NCBI GenBank assembly: GCA_947034895.1
Contig: OX344762.1
Coordinates: 82,020,981-82,084,980, forward strand
Source of the DNA: Rhytidiadelphus loreus
Taxonomy: Eukaryota > Streptophyta > Bryopsida > Hypnales > Hylocomiaceae
Length of the DNA stretch: 64,000 nucleotides
Direction: 5' to 3'
This document shows positions 1 through 13,562 of the stretch, piece after piece. The translations under genes were made by a program, and so were the position numbers. The notes under the pieces were generated by a model, which saw only the letters and a program-made list of their open reading frames with translations, made no database searches and was not told the origin of the DNA. Position 1 is the first letter of the stretch, and each line of letters opens with the position of its first letter.

Positions 1-1745
1 ATTCTAATACTTTGAGAGCTTTGAAATTGAATGTAGATTTAAATTTACAAAGTTGCAACTAATCTAATGGAAAGTATTTTGCTTTGTTTCTCATGCAACT
101 TTCAACCTCAATATCTCTAAATTGAGCACCTCCAATGTTTGAATTCATTAAATACTTGAGTTTATAGGAGTTCAATTAGTATAGACTTGTGGGTTGTATT
201 CCATTGCTTATTAAATACACTTATTCATAGGATGTAAAAGAAAATACAACATGAAAACTATTTTGGAGATTAAAGGATATCTCTAATACTTTGGGTTGTA
301 AACACAAAATAAAGTTCATCAAATTTTCTTTTCCTTTATATTTTCAACATTACACAAGACACTCAATGGAGGATTGAACACAAAATTTCCATTCAATTGT
401 AAAAAATTGCAATCCTTGTATATAACATGGTTGATGACCTTCAAAATCAGTTCACAACAATTTAATTTAGTTTACGTTGCTCTTCCGTACATCAGATTTT
501 GTACTTTACCATAATTTTAGCGCTCATTGTATTATGAACTACAATAATAAGCGTAAGCATATATAATTCTACCCATATATTATTTCACATTCAAACCCTC
601 TAAACAACCTTAAAAGTGGCTTTTCAACCACCTAATTCAATAAAGCTTTTGCATTAGCCCAAAGATTCCAATATTTCCTTTGATCTACAACAATACCATG
701 GCTTGAACTTGCAAACCTATCACCCTCCCCCCCCTTTCCACCCCCAAGCAAAACCAAGGAACAAATACCACAAACTTCATAACAACAAGACCTGAAAAAG
801 GTACATCGAAACAAAGACAACCCTAAATTCCCCTCATACCTTTCTGCATCCATGATAACTCTCTAATTTGGCATTACAGCATACACAAAACTCAAAAAAA
901 CTCAAAAAAACCCTCTACTAACCCTCCACACAAACACCTTATTCCAATCATTTATACTTAGTGCCATAACCAAAACTTCTCTTAAATACATGCTATTTCC
1001 ACACTCAAACTTAATTACTTTCTCACTGCAAGTCAATCTTTTTTTTACTTGCCAAATTTAAAATTGAGGTCATGAAAAAATATGAGGTTAAAAGCATATA
1101 ATATGTATAACCATAATCGATTTACAGCCTTTCAAAATCTATTCTAGTGTGATTTTACCCATGGATACCAATTTATAAACTAAATTTACTTGAGCAATCT
1201 TTAGAATTCACAATCCATTTCAATTGAACCAATCATAGCAAAGGGTTTTTTTTTCTTTCAATTTTGCACAACATAAATGTATGTTAGAATTAATCATAAA
1301 CTGAACCTTAGTTTGCACCCAAGGTATCAGAGAAAGACTTAATTAAGAATAATACAAAAGAAACACAACACCAAGCTCCATTAGACCCTTATTTGGGTGG
1401 AATTTTTAGGCAATTTAATGCTCAATTGCCTAAAAAAATGACAGCTTCAAACCTATAGAAAAAAGAAGGTAAATATGTTTAAAAATGCTAGACTATAATC
1501 ATAGTCTTGCACAATGTTGCCACCAATACATACAAAAATTACATAGTCAAAATTTCATACTCAAAATTGGCCTCCTTCATCTCAAGCCCCCCAAATGAAG
1601 GAGCCAAGAAACTCAAAACCTTCTTCAAAAAAAGGCCACATAACCATTGGTCTGAAAACTGAAAAAGAATCGACTACTTCAAAGAGTTTTATCATATATT
1701 TTCTATAACTATGGCTCCTAGTCCCTCATTGCACACACTCTACAA
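1..1745. other. AT-rich intergenic stretch
   Basis: No gene is supported here. The only open frames are short and AT-driven, and a minus-strand frame near 632-853 resembles no family. A C-rich tract sits near 728-745. A short segment near 1363-1395 resembles one near 33230-33262, so it is probably part of an old dispersed repeat. Confidence 0.6.
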
Positions 1746-1749
1746 TTAA

Positions 1750-2279
1750 CCCTTAAGCACTTCTACGTCCAATTTTTAGACGATGAACAAATTCATATCC
1801 TTGTTTCTTTTTCATTATTGCTTGGATGAAAGTCATCATAATTTGTGGAGATACTTTATCAAGTTGTTGTCATGTCTAATGGGTGGATTTGATATTAGTA
1901 GAGTACATAATTTTCTAAAATTACAAATGTGGAAGTATGTCAAGAGGTTGACCAAGCCAAAATTACATTGACTTTAGTTCAAAACTAGATTTGCAAAAAC
2001 GAGGTCATAGATTTAAAGAACACATTTCAACAAATTGAACTCAAAAAATGATAATGTTTTTGTTTGTAATTGAATTCGAAAGGAATTTTTAAAATTTTCC
2101 TTAGAAAATTTATTAAAAAATATATTAAAAATTCCTTCTGAACCATATAGATGGAATCTAAAACTCAAAATCTACAACTTTCATTTATAAACCAATTCCA
2201 AAATATTCTTCCAAATAGTACTTTATAATGATTTTTTCCCAAATTGTCAATTCTGGAGAAGACTCTGCATGTTTAGGGG
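1750..2279. mobile_element. TTAA-flanked inverted-repeat element (G)
   Basis: A 530 bp segment with TTAA directly outside both ends (1746-1749 and 2280-2283). The left end reads CCCTTAAGCA and the right end, reverse complemented, reads CCCCTAAACATGC, so the inverted repeats are short and imperfect. No transposase is encoded. Its left end resembles the right end of the element ending near 31010. TTAA targets with CCC-type ends are hallmarks of piggyBac-like elements; that assignment is inference. Confidence 0.5.
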
Positions 2280-2283
2280 TTAA

Positions 2284-4096
2284 CTCTATTGTATCTTACT
2301 TTATATTTCAAATGTGGATGTCTTCAAAAGCTACATTTTCTTGGTGACCCAACACACAAAAGGCTGGATATCATTGGATGGGAATTTCTTTTATCACACA
2401 ATGTCAAGACAAGCAGATTTCGCAACCAATGAAAAAGTGGTACAAACTTTTTGTGCGTTATGCTTGTGTACCTTACTCAAGACTTTTGGGTACCAGCCAA
2501 AAATCAAAGACTCAAAACTAAAAAAGAAAAGTGGGCCCCGTCCATAGTAGTCAGTCAGTTTCAGAAGAAGAAATTAAAGGCAGATTGAAGCCCACCCGTG
2601 GGTCCATTCATTCCATGTGAATGTTGGTGTCCACGACCTGACCATCATTGGTGATGGTGAAGGTGTCAACGTTTGCAGCACATTGTTTCTTCTGATTTCA
2701 ATCCCTTTTGAAAACTTGATTGTACTTTAAGTTGTCTTTAGTAGAACTATCTCCAACAGACTCTTGATGGGATCAGAATTCCTCTTCTTCCTCTGTCTTT
2801 AGTCTCTTCAATCCACAAAGTTGTTGATCAGTTACAACAAATACAAGTGTGGGTCAGACCACTCATACCTGGTCACTTAAGCATCTGTGGAACAAATGGT
2901 GAGCAATTTAGTGTGATGGAAATTTTTCCCATGTAGGGAGATAGAAAATATTGGGATTGCAAAATTTTCAGAATTTTATTCGCAAAACTGAAATTTTTGT
3001 GAATTCTACAAGGCAAAAAGTGATTTGAACCAATACATGATAACCAGAGTCTTGCAATTCTACTCATAGGAGAGATTTCTTCCTACTCATGCATACAAAT
3101 TTCAAAATAATAAATGCTGTAATACATGGCATTCAGTAGTTGTTCCTCGCAGCATCGCATGTTGTGCATGTCAGTAAAAATAGACTTCCAAACATAGTTC
3201 ACAAAGAAATTTTGTCTGGCCTGAAATAGCGGTATCCTACTAGTCGGGGACCCATCCCTGGTTGATAATGGGTGCTCTCACTCTGGTACTGCTGAGTGCC
3301 AATAGTAAGGTAAAACAATCCATTATGGAGTGACCCCATTATGGATTTTTTTAGTATGTGAGATTTGGGCCACAATGCATGTGTTACATGACAGTAATAG
3401 AGTGATTAGGAACCTCATTAGGATTTTTTTAAACTTTTTAATGTGAATTAATTGTGAGAATTTACTTTTTAAGCTTTCCATGTTAAAAAATATTGTGATT
3501 GCTTTAGGTGAACAAAACGAGCATCATGGATTCAGATTTTGTTGATTTTGAGGTGGTCTATGGACCTTTTTGAGCCATGATGCACTAAACACTTCAAAAA
3601 TTCATAGCAAATTCATACTTTGTCAATAAAATATAATTTCAATTGCTCTCACTCTTATTTACGCTTCTCTTTATGTGGGAAATAAATTGAAAAATTTCAG
3701 CAATGGCATGAAGCCAAAGTCCTACTTCTAACTACAATGGGCTGTTTTACCTTAGTATATTTTCAATTTGAACAAAATAATAAAATCTTTCTTTGAGATT
3801 ATTTCATTCTGCCTATTCTATCTGTTCATTCAAGTTCTTCTTACAAAAAAATAATTTTTTGTTTTAATTTCACCCTAAATGGACCAAGGACTTTTTTTTA
3901 TCAATAAAACTCACTTGAAATTGCCATTTCTACTACAAAGAGCAAAACATTTGAAACATTATATTATATTTTTAGTCCAACAACCAATTATTAGCTGATG
4001 AATGACTTTGTTAGGGCCTATAAGATGGAAACATTTTGTTTTTCATTCCATTCTTTCAATGGGAGGTGCTTGAATGTGTACTTGAAAATCTATACC
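2284..4096. other. Gene-free AT-rich stretch
   Basis: No supported gene. The part at 2540-2860 is less AT-rich than its surroundings but has no extended reading frame. The rest is AT-rich with short chance frames only. Confidence 0.55.
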
Positions 4097-4100
4097 TTAA

Positions 4101-5018
4101 CCCCTGAACCCCCAAAAACGTTCCAAAACTGCCATTGCATTTACAAGCACCAAATTTTAGATGAAAAACAATTATGGACACATGTAATTGTAGGATCTTG
4201 TAGTAAAATAATTTGAAAAGTTGTGGATAAAATTTTAGAATTTTCTACCATGTAGAATGCAAGATATTAATGTTTGAAGTGACAAAAATCCTTTTTTTGG
4301 CCCTGTGAAAACATGGGCAGCTGCACTTCACAAGGTCACATTTGTATGAAAAAATGTCCAAAATGGTGGTTGCTCTTTGGATTAATTCCTCAAGTCAAGT
4401 TCGCTACATTCTTGAAAAAATTTAGATAATTTGGAATTGCACAACATATAGGAAAAAATAGTAAGTAGAAAGAAGTAGAAAGTGATTCAAAATACTAAAT
4501 TGTTAAGAATTTAATTATAAAATTGAATTTTTTTGATCCCAACGGTGGTAATGTAGTAATAAACAATCTACATCATATATTTTTATTTTTTTCAAAAAAT
4601 ATAAAAAATCGAGTTAAATAAAGGACTCCAAAGTTTATTTTTGAGTAGGAAATCCATAACTACCCACAAACTAGAACACCTCATAACTTTCATCTCGTAA
4701 ATCAAAATGGAATGATTCAAAGCTTTTCACGTATATGTAAATCTAGAAAACCAATTTCAAATTTTATTATTTTTAAAAGTGATTTTTAAAGAAGTTTTTT
4801 AGGTTGCCCAGATTGCCCGTCAAACATTGAAAATTTACATATCATGCAATAACTTTTGAACCATGTAGTCAAAAGTTTTGAAATTGTTGTGTATTAAAGC
4901 TACATCTCAGGCACACATTATGTGAAATTTCAAAGAAAAAAATTAAAAATTACGTCTCTAGTGAGCTGCCAAAAATCGCTATGTTAACAAAAAAAAATGG
5001 TGTTTGGTCCTTTAGGGG
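4101..5018. mobile_element. TTAA-flanked inverted-repeat element (B)
   Basis: The right end is TGGTCCTTTAGGGG followed by TTAA (5019-5022), identical to the right end of the element ending at 7134. The probable left end is TTAA (4097-4100) followed by CCCCTGAACC, so only the outermost bases pair well. Internal sequence near 4340-4490 is the reverse complement of sequence near 21335-21480, so this copy and the one at 21083-21736 are relatives in opposite orientation. It encodes no transposase. Confidence 0.55.
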
Positions 5019-5160
5019 TTAAAATGAAGCTATTTTTTTGTTTATTTTGTCACAATGAAATCTTTGGAACTATCCGTCTCCCGGTCACCTTCTTACCATT
5101 GGAAGGCTCTCTACAAGGAGGGGTGTAGAGACTTTGTTTCATGTTGTTTTGATTCACAAT

Positions 5161-6147
5161 CACTATAAGAAAACTGCGTTTTTGGTGAGTTAGCCACAAA
5201 ACAGCACATGTTTTTTGAGACGCCCTGCGTTTTCAAGTTAACGTACGTAGTCGTGCAAATTTTTTTTGATGTCTATACAGACATGGCGTTGTAAACATTA
5301 GAACGCCATATGTCAAATGAGACGTGTACATCTTTGAAGACGTCCCAGAAAACATCACTTACAACAAGTTTGTCCACGTCAAAATTAATTACATTTTGTA
5401 CTTGCAAAAGTTAGTGCGGTCAGCAATAGAGTATTGACCGGTGGTAAAAAATACAATTTAGGTAGAAGGCAAAGATGTCAGGTGAGACGTTTACGTCTTT
5501 GAAGACGTTCGCAGAAACGTCCCAAAAAACATAATTCATTGTACATCCCCTTTTTTACTTATCCCATATCGTTTGTCTCTCTATGGGTAAAGAAAGAATA
5601 TAAGTAAAACCTCGAAATCCTTCATTTTCACTAAATTTTAATGAAGAAATTCCTTCATTTTGCCATCAAAAATTTACTTGAAGGTAAATGGTAAGTTTTT
5701 TTCAATTTTTGTATCATTTGACAATTTTTTTTTATTTTTTAATTTATCTTCATTTTATAGATAGGATATGTTATATGTACCAATTGATGTTTCAAAAACC
5801 ATCTAATTTGATGTCTCAAAAAATACCAATAAAAATTTCAAATGATACAAAAATTATCTGACCGGATGGATGAAAAACTTCATACGTGGCATTGCCCGCC
5901 AAAAATAGGTGACGTGTCGCTGACGTGTCCACGTGGCTTGTTTTTTGAAGTTGAAAAACACACGTTCTTCTTGACATCAACAAAAAACATGCCAAAATCG
6001 GACACGTTTTAACATGTTTGTTACACGTTTTTTGCTAGTCAGTTATAACGGATTTTAGGAGACATCTACGGTGATTACTTCCGCGTCAAAAAAGATACCA
6101 TCCCATGTTTTCTGCAACATAAAAAAAAACTCTGTTTTTTTATAGTG
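5161..6147. mobile_element. CACTA-like non-autonomous DNA transposon
   Basis: The segment begins CACTATAAGAAAAC and ends, reverse complemented, CACTATAAAAAAAC. The 3-bp direct repeat AAT flanks it on both sides (5158-5160 and 6148-6150). CACT-type ends with a 3-bp target duplication are the signature of the CACTA (EnSpm/CMC) superfamily. The interior has repeated 'gacgt' words but no transposase frame. The element landed inside an older dispersed repeat (about 5040-5160) that recurs near 22.45 and 35.95 kb. Confidence 0.75.
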
Positions 6148-6207
6148 AATAGAAAGATTTTGAGTTTTCTATGAATTATAAATTACAAAATTATAAATTT
6201 ACTTTAA

Positions 6208-7134
6208 CCCCTAAAGGACCATTGTCCCCTCGGGGGACAAAATGGATTTCGGGCAAGTTCCTATGATCTCAATTTTCAGTGAATTTTTTTGAAACTTTCC
6301 CATAAGATAGGAAAACTTATGAGCTTCGAGGGAATATAAATTTTATTTCAATTGGTGCCCGAGAGCAAAAGTTATGGCATCTTAAACATAATTTACACGT
6401 CACCGGGCAGAAAAATAAATCTACAAAAATTTGAAATTAATTTTTTAATTCTTTTCTTCTTAAAGATCATATTTTTGTCTACATGTGAAGCTTTGATTCA
6501 TTCCATTTGGATTAGTAATGTGAAAGTTATGAACAATCTTGTTTTTCGGGCAATTTGAGCATCTTCTTGAAAAAATAACTTATAGGATTCAATTTTGAAT
6601 GCAATTTTCACAATTTTTCAAAAAAAATTGTTTGACAAGGTTAACTTTTCTATTTATAACAATCTCACCATTGAAATTATTGTGTTTCAATCCCCTATTA
6701 GAGCTATTAAAGATTTAGTTTTTCTTTCAATCTTGGACCTACTTGTACTGAACAATTTTTTAAAGAATGAAAATCAATCATATATATATATATATATTTT
6801 TTTTTCTAGACTTTCAAATCAATTCTTCAACACAAAAAATTTTAAATTCAAGGTCCATGGTGTAATTTTTTTCCCCAAATGGCATTCAAAGTCATCTGAA
6901 ATTGCAGGCTAGTGTTCAAAAAAACTTTCTTTTTTCAACTTTGAATGCTAATATCTTCCAATCTGTACAGTCAAACTCCATGAAATTTTTACCACATGAT
7001 ACTAGACTAGTAAAGTACAAGATCCTACGGTTAGATTCTAAAAAAAGTATTTTTTTTGTTTTTTTGGATGAATGCAGCAAAAATGGCAGTTTTGAGTAGT
7101 TTTTGACAAAAGAACGGCCCTGGTCCTTTAGGGG
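6208..7134. mobile_element. TTAA-flanked inverted-repeat element (A)
   Basis: A 927 bp segment with perfect 14-bp terminal inverted repeats (CCCCTAAAGGACCA at the left, its reverse complement at the right), each bordered by TTAA (6204-6207 and 7135-7138). Just inside the left end is a small hairpin, TTGTCCCC-TC-GGGGGACAA. Long stretches match the element at 19575-20407, for example the AT-rich block near 6520-6630 against 19875-19990. There is no transposase frame, so it is non-autonomous. Confidence 0.75.
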
Positions 7135-7239
7135 TTAATTTTAATTTTATTATACTGTGGCCAAAGCATGAATATTGCCTCATTGTGGTGTTTTTGACTT
7201 TTCTACATAAGACAATGCTTGATTCATAGATCACTATCA

Positions 7240-7516
7240 TTATATGTTTTTTTGTTATTTTGGAGGATTGCGAGTTCCCATTTGGAAACCCGCCAAAACC
7301 CACCATTCGCAAGCTATGCTGACCTGACCGAGAGATTGCCATGTCACTTCTTTAAAATTAAAAAAAAAAATAACTTTGTTTTTCATTTTAAGGATTTTAA
7401 ATTCTTTTATTCTTTTGGAAGAAAAAAAATCTTACAGCAGCGTTCGATGAGACTGGGGAGAAAGGAGTTGGGAACAGGTATGAAACGGCTCTTTACCCCC
7501 CCGGATCTCATCTAAT
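7240..7516. mobile_element. Degenerate copy of the ATTAGATGG MITE
   Basis: This segment resembles the element at 23054-23345 over most of its length: a C-rich head, the words 'gctgacctg' and 'ttaactttgttt', and a C-run followed by 'atctcatctaat' at the right end. The left inverted repeat is eroded. It codes for nothing recognisable. Confidence 0.45.
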
Positions 7517-7759
7517 GGTAGAGTTCTTTAACAACTTCTAGGTCTTTGTTGATGCAAACTTGAGTTGTGAAAATGATCTTTGGGAATTTGAGCTCAACAA
7601 ATAAAATGAAGCTTATCATATCTAGTTTCTATTCCAATTTGAAAACATTACAAAAAAATGTGAACCATAAAAAAGGTTGTTAAAAAACTGTTTGATTTTT
7701 TACCACAGTGCAAATATAGGGAAATAAAATAATATTTTAAAAAAACTAATTAGAAAACA

Positions 7760-7787
7760 TAATTATATATATATATATATATATATA
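7760..7787. repeat. (AT)n microsatellite
   Basis: An uninterrupted run of AT dinucleotides. A shorter run lies near 6778-6796. Confidence 0.85.
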
Positions 7788-7974
7788 CACATTAAAAAAA
7801 ATTAATAATAATTTTTTGATGTAATTGCACTTTTGCCAAAAAAAACTCGTAGCCCTCTATAATTGTTCTAAAATTTTTACTAATGATTTGAAAAATTCCT
7901 AAAATTCAATCTTTTATTGCAATTTGAACTTTAGTACTTTTACCACAGTTGCTAGTATGTGAGCCTAGGAGCCT

Positions 7975-8335
7975 AGGTTCTTCTGTTATAGGCACCTTCT
8001 ATAGTTATAGGATATTTATATTATAGGTGTCTATGTTATAGGTACCTATGTTATAAGCAACCTCCATATTATAGTTTAAATTAATATGATTATTATGCTT
8101 TTTTTTATAATTATTATGTTTAGGCTTATGAATTGATTGTCCCATAATATTCATATTATAGGTGTGTATGTTATAGGTACCTTCTATGAATATAGGATAT
8201 TTATAATAAAAGTGTCTATATTATAGGTACTCATATTATAAGCACATTCTACGGTGATAGGGTACTTATATTATAAATATGCATATTATATATACCTTCA
8301 ATAGTTGTAGAGTACCTACTTCCACTTAAGCTCAA
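7975..8335. repeat. Degenerate AT-rich repeat of a 'ttataggtac' word
   Basis: The words 'ttataggta' and 'ctatgttatagg' recur many times. There are two larger half-units, roughly 7980-8060 and 8150-8330, with the same order of words. No coding potential. Confidence 0.6.
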
Positions 8336-8903
8336 GGCTCATAGGCTCACATTTCTCAGCTCATGTACTTGTGTTGTTGGTCTTTTTATCATTGCATGGC
8401 AATTTTCTAATTTTCTAACAAAACGGTAAATATTTTCATTATTTTGCACCAAGATGTTTTAAAATACCATACACACATATTGAAAAGATTTAGATTTTTT
8501 TACTTTTTAGTCAAAAATTCACATTAATTTCAAATTTTCATAAAATGAATCTGAAATTTTTATGACTTATAGAAGACACATAATTACATCTTTTGAAAAA
8601 AGGTCACTCTTATATAGTTGCAAAATGGAAACATACAAAGAGAAGAACTTTGAAGTTTGAACAAAGAGTTTATAGGCCCATCCTAGTACAAAAATTAGTG
8701 GAAGTAGTTTAAAAAACTTTGACCATACCTATTGCAAGATGCTTGCATTTAAAGTGAAGAAAACAAGCTAGGTTAGAAGACTTGGAAACCTCTTACTTTA
8801 AAAGTTTTATTCTACACATTTTGGATTTAAAAAATTTATGTTGAAGATTCGAGTTAAAAGAATAGGACAAAAAAATTCAAAAAAACTAAATTGACTTATG
8901 CTA

Positions 8904-8985
8904 CCTCTATTTGGAAATAGCGTATCCATTCTCAGTGCAATCACTATTGAGAATGGATACATACACTAATTCCAAATGGAAGGAG
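8904..8985. mobile_element. Stowaway-like MITE
   Basis: An 82 bp near-palindrome flanked by TA on both sides (8902-8903 and 8986-8987). The left arm begins CCTCTATTTGGAA and the right arm, reverse complemented, begins CTCCTTCCATTTGGAA. TA target duplication with CTCC-type ends is typical of Stowaway (Tc1/mariner) MITEs. A relative lies at 25631-25710. Confidence 0.7.
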
Positions 8986-8987
8986 TA

Positions 8988-11900
8988 TTTAAAAGAATTA
9001 TTAAATAGAAGTTGTTATCATATAGAAAGAACAACTAAATTATTAATAGCTCTAAAATGAAATTGAAGCACTAATTCTAGTAGTGAAAATGTTCTAAACT
9101 ATTCCAAAAAAATAAATGTGAAAATTTGTGAAAATTGGGTTCAAAATAAATCTTACAAGTTATTTTTTGAAGAAAATGCTATGATTGCCCCCACAACAAG
9201 ACTCTTGATAACTTACTCATTACTAATCCAAATAGAATAAATGATATTCTATGTAGACAAAAATATTATTTATTAAAAAATACATATTATTTTGAATTTG
9301 TCTATGTTGTTTATGTAAGGTTGAACATTTTGAGCTTAGTATGGGATAAAAAAATTCTCCTTTTTGTTGATTAGAATATTAAAGATAATATATTTTCCAA
9401 AAGTAATTTTTTTTTCTATCTTCAATAAAACTTTCAAAAAATCAAGTCAAAAAATGAAATCATAAGAGCCTACTCGAACTTTTATTTGTCCCCTAATGGG
9501 ACACTTGGTACTTTAAAGATCAAGGTACATGCATCTAAAATGTTTCTAAAATTGACCCCTACATATATAGGCTAATTTTAGAATTTCAAAATTTTATAGT
9601 TTATTCATGTGGTGTTTGGTTAATGCAATTATATTTGACTTCATTTTCTTAGTTCAATCAAATAGTAAAAAATAGTTATTTTGAAAGTTTTTATTATATC
9701 TAACTAAAGTTTTTGTAGTTTTTAATTTTGAAACTTTTAGGGGTAAGGTTTTCTTGTTAGTTTGAATTAAATCCCTAAAGTCCCAAGGCCATTTTTCTAC
9801 CAAAACCCACTCAAAATTGTCATTTTCAATACAAATAACAACAAAAATTTAAAATTTTAGTTTTTTTGCATATCCAACCATAGATTCTTGTACTTGAATA
9901 GTATGAGAATGTTTGGAAGAAATTTCAAAAACTTTGACTGTATTGATCACATGATATAAGTATTCAAAGTGAAAAGACAATTTTTTTGTTCCTACCGTAA
10001 TTACAATACAAGGCTTTTTTTCCTCTTAACTTAAAATTTATGTACTGCAGATTGTGAATTGAGTGAAGAATTCAAGAATTTAAAAAATAAAACAAAACTT
10101 GTAATTTTCATTCTCTAAAAGAATTGTTAAGTCGAAATAGATACACATATTTATTACTCCACAAATTGTCCATTTCTCCAATTGTGTCCCCTATATACAC
10201 CTATCTAACATTTCAACTCATAAATCTTGAACCTACGAATATACAAAGACACGATTCAAAAACAAATGATTCTAAGTATTAAGACTAAAATAAAATAAAA
10301 ACTCTAACAGGTCGGTGTCGAAAGGGGTCCCCAACCCCACGATTCTTCCCATCGCCACATTGTTCCATCCAAACAAGCCCTCCAATGCGAAACGTCCACG
10401 TGCCGCATACCATAAGCTCGGCAACCTTTCGAAGATCTTCTGCAAGTGGGTTCCGTCTTTTAATATCAAAGCAAGGTTAACTTACTATTAATAAGTTATT
10501 CATTCGGTCAGGAGCCCCATCTTTTTCTTTTTCTTTACAACCGACAGTGAGAATAGCATTTCAGAATAAACTACGTGAATGCTGGATAAAACTCTTCTTC
10601 TTTTTCTTTTTTCTTTTTGAGATCCCTCGGAATCTGGAGAGAATCTTTTGAAATAGATTCTGCTGCAGGTATCATACTATCGTAGTAGTAACGTAGAGAC
10701 CCATGCGGTTATTACTGTAGTCGAGAATTTCGGGAATGACCATGCTGTTACTTGACCACAACTATTAATTCTGCCTTATCATTCCTTCTCCCCCCCCTTT
10801 TTTTTGTCTTTTTTTTTTTCCATTCAAAAGTATTGGAGAATATCCGGACATGTAGCTCAATTGAAGGTGCATATAACTTGGCTATAAGCTTCATCCCCAA
10901 AACTCCAATATCATCTGGGCCAAGTTCGACAAACTTTGGCTTCATTCCTTGGTTCTTGCATCACGCAAGATTATTTGGAATGGAGGCGGTCCCCCCTCTC
11001 TGGTTCTTCATTTAGTTCTTTTTTCTATTTCTTTTCTCTTTTTTGCTCTCAATCTCTTCATGTTCTAGCTAGTTGGCAACCGGGTGAACTAACCCCAAAA
11101 CCCTGAATTTTTTAATTTCCCATGCATGATAAAATTTGCAATTTTTTAATTCGTATTTGCAATCAGAGCCCCAAATTAGTTAGGAGAGATGTAAAGCACA
11201 CATTTTCTGGGCACAAAATAGGGGGTCTTCTTTTTACTCGCACCCTCTGTATTGACTTGGGGGGGACAAGCAAGGGGGTCAGTTCACCCCGACCCTTTTG
11301 GGCTTGGCTACTTTGTAATTGGTTCGTTTTTTTTTAATGTAGTGGTTTTCTCATTTGTTCAAAATAAAATAAAAAATAAAAAATAAAAAAATTGGAGAAT
11401 CTTGCATAATGTTTTCTGGTTAACAATACAAATCTCTGATGATTCACTACAAATGGAAAACAATTAACATGGACAATTATCACAAGCACAGATGAACACT
11501 GTCAATTACTATTGTAGCACTTACTTCCACTTATCGAGGTAGGAGGTCCATATATAAACCAATCGGGTTCTAAATGCGTCTCCCATCTAGGAATGAATGA
11601 CATGTTCAATGAAATCGATTTGATTATTGTCATTGATGAAGTAGGTAGGCTCAAAGTCACCTTTTAGAAACCTCCTGCGGCTTACCGGGGCCACTTGCAA
11701 ACATGATCCGATGTCATAGTCATTGCTTAGAAAAAGGTGAGCATTCGAGACCAAGGTGAAAATTTTCGGATTCATACAATACCCTTCATTTGCTTACATC
11801 ACTTTTGAACCACTGCTATATACGCGTGCTCTCTCTCTCGCCCCGTACGCAACGCGTACACAGAGCCGGTACTATAAAGGAAATAATAGCCGGCGCCCTC

Positions 11901-13558
11901 CACTTTCAGTCTACGCCCATATTAGTCAACAACTTCTAAACAGTCTCCGCTTGAATGCTAGCTGATCGAGAATGGTCAGTAGGACTGGAAACTCGGTTTC
12001 CCGTCAGTGCGGCCCTTTGACAAACTTGCCAACCGAACCGCCACAGTAACTTACTTCGTACTGGACTCCTCATCCATACGGAAATGCAAGGAGTTGACAA
12101 AATGGCCACCCACCTGACCTGACCTGACGGAAACGGACGGTCCCAGACTCCGGCACCACGGCAGCATTCCAGCAATGAATCGTCGACGATGAGTTTTCCA
12201 GGAAGGATGACGGAAAGAATCAATCTCCGAACACAGAGGCAAGTTGAAGCCTGCGCGCCTGGGGTGCCGGACTTCCAGCAAGTTAAAGCTTTCCGTTCCG
12301 TTTCGTTCCCTTCCCTTGAGCTTCAGCTTCATGGTACGAGCCGAGGAAAGGAACTGAACTGAACTTATTGGTGGTGGTGGTGGACTGGTGGTGGCCGGGA
12401 TTTCTGAGAGCTCCGTCACCGTCGTTCGGATCCATCCGTCGTCAATTCACTGGCGCTACGGCGCTATCCGTCTCTCAAACAACGTGGGTACGTGACGTAC
12501 GTAACGTATACATATATATACCCGTAGAAGGGATCTAGACACTGCAGTAAATTCTGGGTCCGCTTGCCTCGTAGAAAAGGACGTGTGTCGATCATGGAAA
12601 CGTGGATACGTGAGGGCAGACATTTCTTTGGGTTTTCTTTTGGGATGATAAGTTGGAGCACCTTGGAATCGGTATCAATTGCAAGTAAGGTCACTACTGT
12701 ACCTAAAGTAGCAGAAATAAGCAAATTCAGCCATGGTAAGTTTCCATTGCTATCAATTGGAAAGCTTTTTCGTGGGGGTCTTGTTGGTAGTCAAAAGGGG
12801 ATTCCAAATTCTATGAGAACGCTGTGTTTGGACATTGTATGCATAAATGATGAATTTTTCAACGTGTTGAAAATAGGTGCTTCTGAAATGGGCACTTTAG
12901 ACTCTTATGAATAGTGTGTTGAGCAAGAATTTTGAGCAAGTTGGTTTTAGAAAGCGGTCAAAATTAGGTGTAGTTACCTTAAAAGGGGGTCCTTCTTACT
13001 ATCATTATGTGCAAAGGTCAAGAGGTTGTTTGATTTCTACCAATCAAATTGTAAAAAAACAAGAATTCAGCAATGTGATTGGTGGAAATTGACGGTCTCT
13101 CAAGCTTTGGACATAGTGTGAAGCGCCCCTAAGAATTTATTTTTAAAATGAATGAAATGGATAGAAGCATCCACATATGTACGTTCATCCACAAAATTTA
13201 TCTATTATAAAAAAATTTCATTCAAATATTGGCAAATTAAATATATTTTTAGAAGGGTTTGGCAATTTTACTTCCATTTAGCGTTCAAGTATTTTTCTTA
13301 GTTGTTAAAGGAGTCAATGCCAAAAAGTAGATAAAATTTTGGTGCAAAATTCACCTAGAAAAATTTGGTTGCTTAATGGATTCCTTGTCTTGTTATCCGT
13401 GATTGAATGGTCAAATAGTTCTTGTTCACAATGAAAAGCAAACAATTTTAATTCATTTTTTGTAAAGCTTTGTTGACTTTAGATAGAAGGGGAAGAAACC
13501 TTGCATTGACAAATGTAGTTGCATTGCTTGTAGTTAATTGTATATACACATCATTGAG
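8988..13558. other. Gene-free stretch with a less AT-rich part at 10.5-12.6 kb
   Basis: 8988-10500 is AT-rich and without a gene. From about 11800 to 12620 the sequence is clearly richer in G and C with several CpG sites, and minus-strand frames there (12051-12419, 12464-12724) resemble no family; it could be a promoter, a leader, or the relic of a gene end. Plus-strand frames at 12564-12914 and 12907-13092 overlap out of phase and are also unrecognised. A C/T-rich tract lies at 10790-10820. Confidence 0.5.
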
Positions 13559-13562
13559 TTAA

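Noticed and set aside
6204..7138. PIF/Harbinger MITE as an alternative for the TTAA elements
   Set aside because: That superfamily makes a 3-bp TTA or TAA direct repeat. Here the borders are the palindrome TTAA on both sides and no 3-bp direct repeat fits all copies, so TTAA targeting is preferred, though not proven.
12051..12724. Minus-strand frames in a CpG-containing segment
   Set aside because: The frames are open because stops are rare in this composition. The products are proline/serine/arginine-rich without any known domain, and no splice partner was found.
12564..13092. Plus-strand frames of 116 and 61 codons
   Set aside because: They overlap in different frames, match no family I know, and have no adjoining exon. 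They may be a transposon relic.
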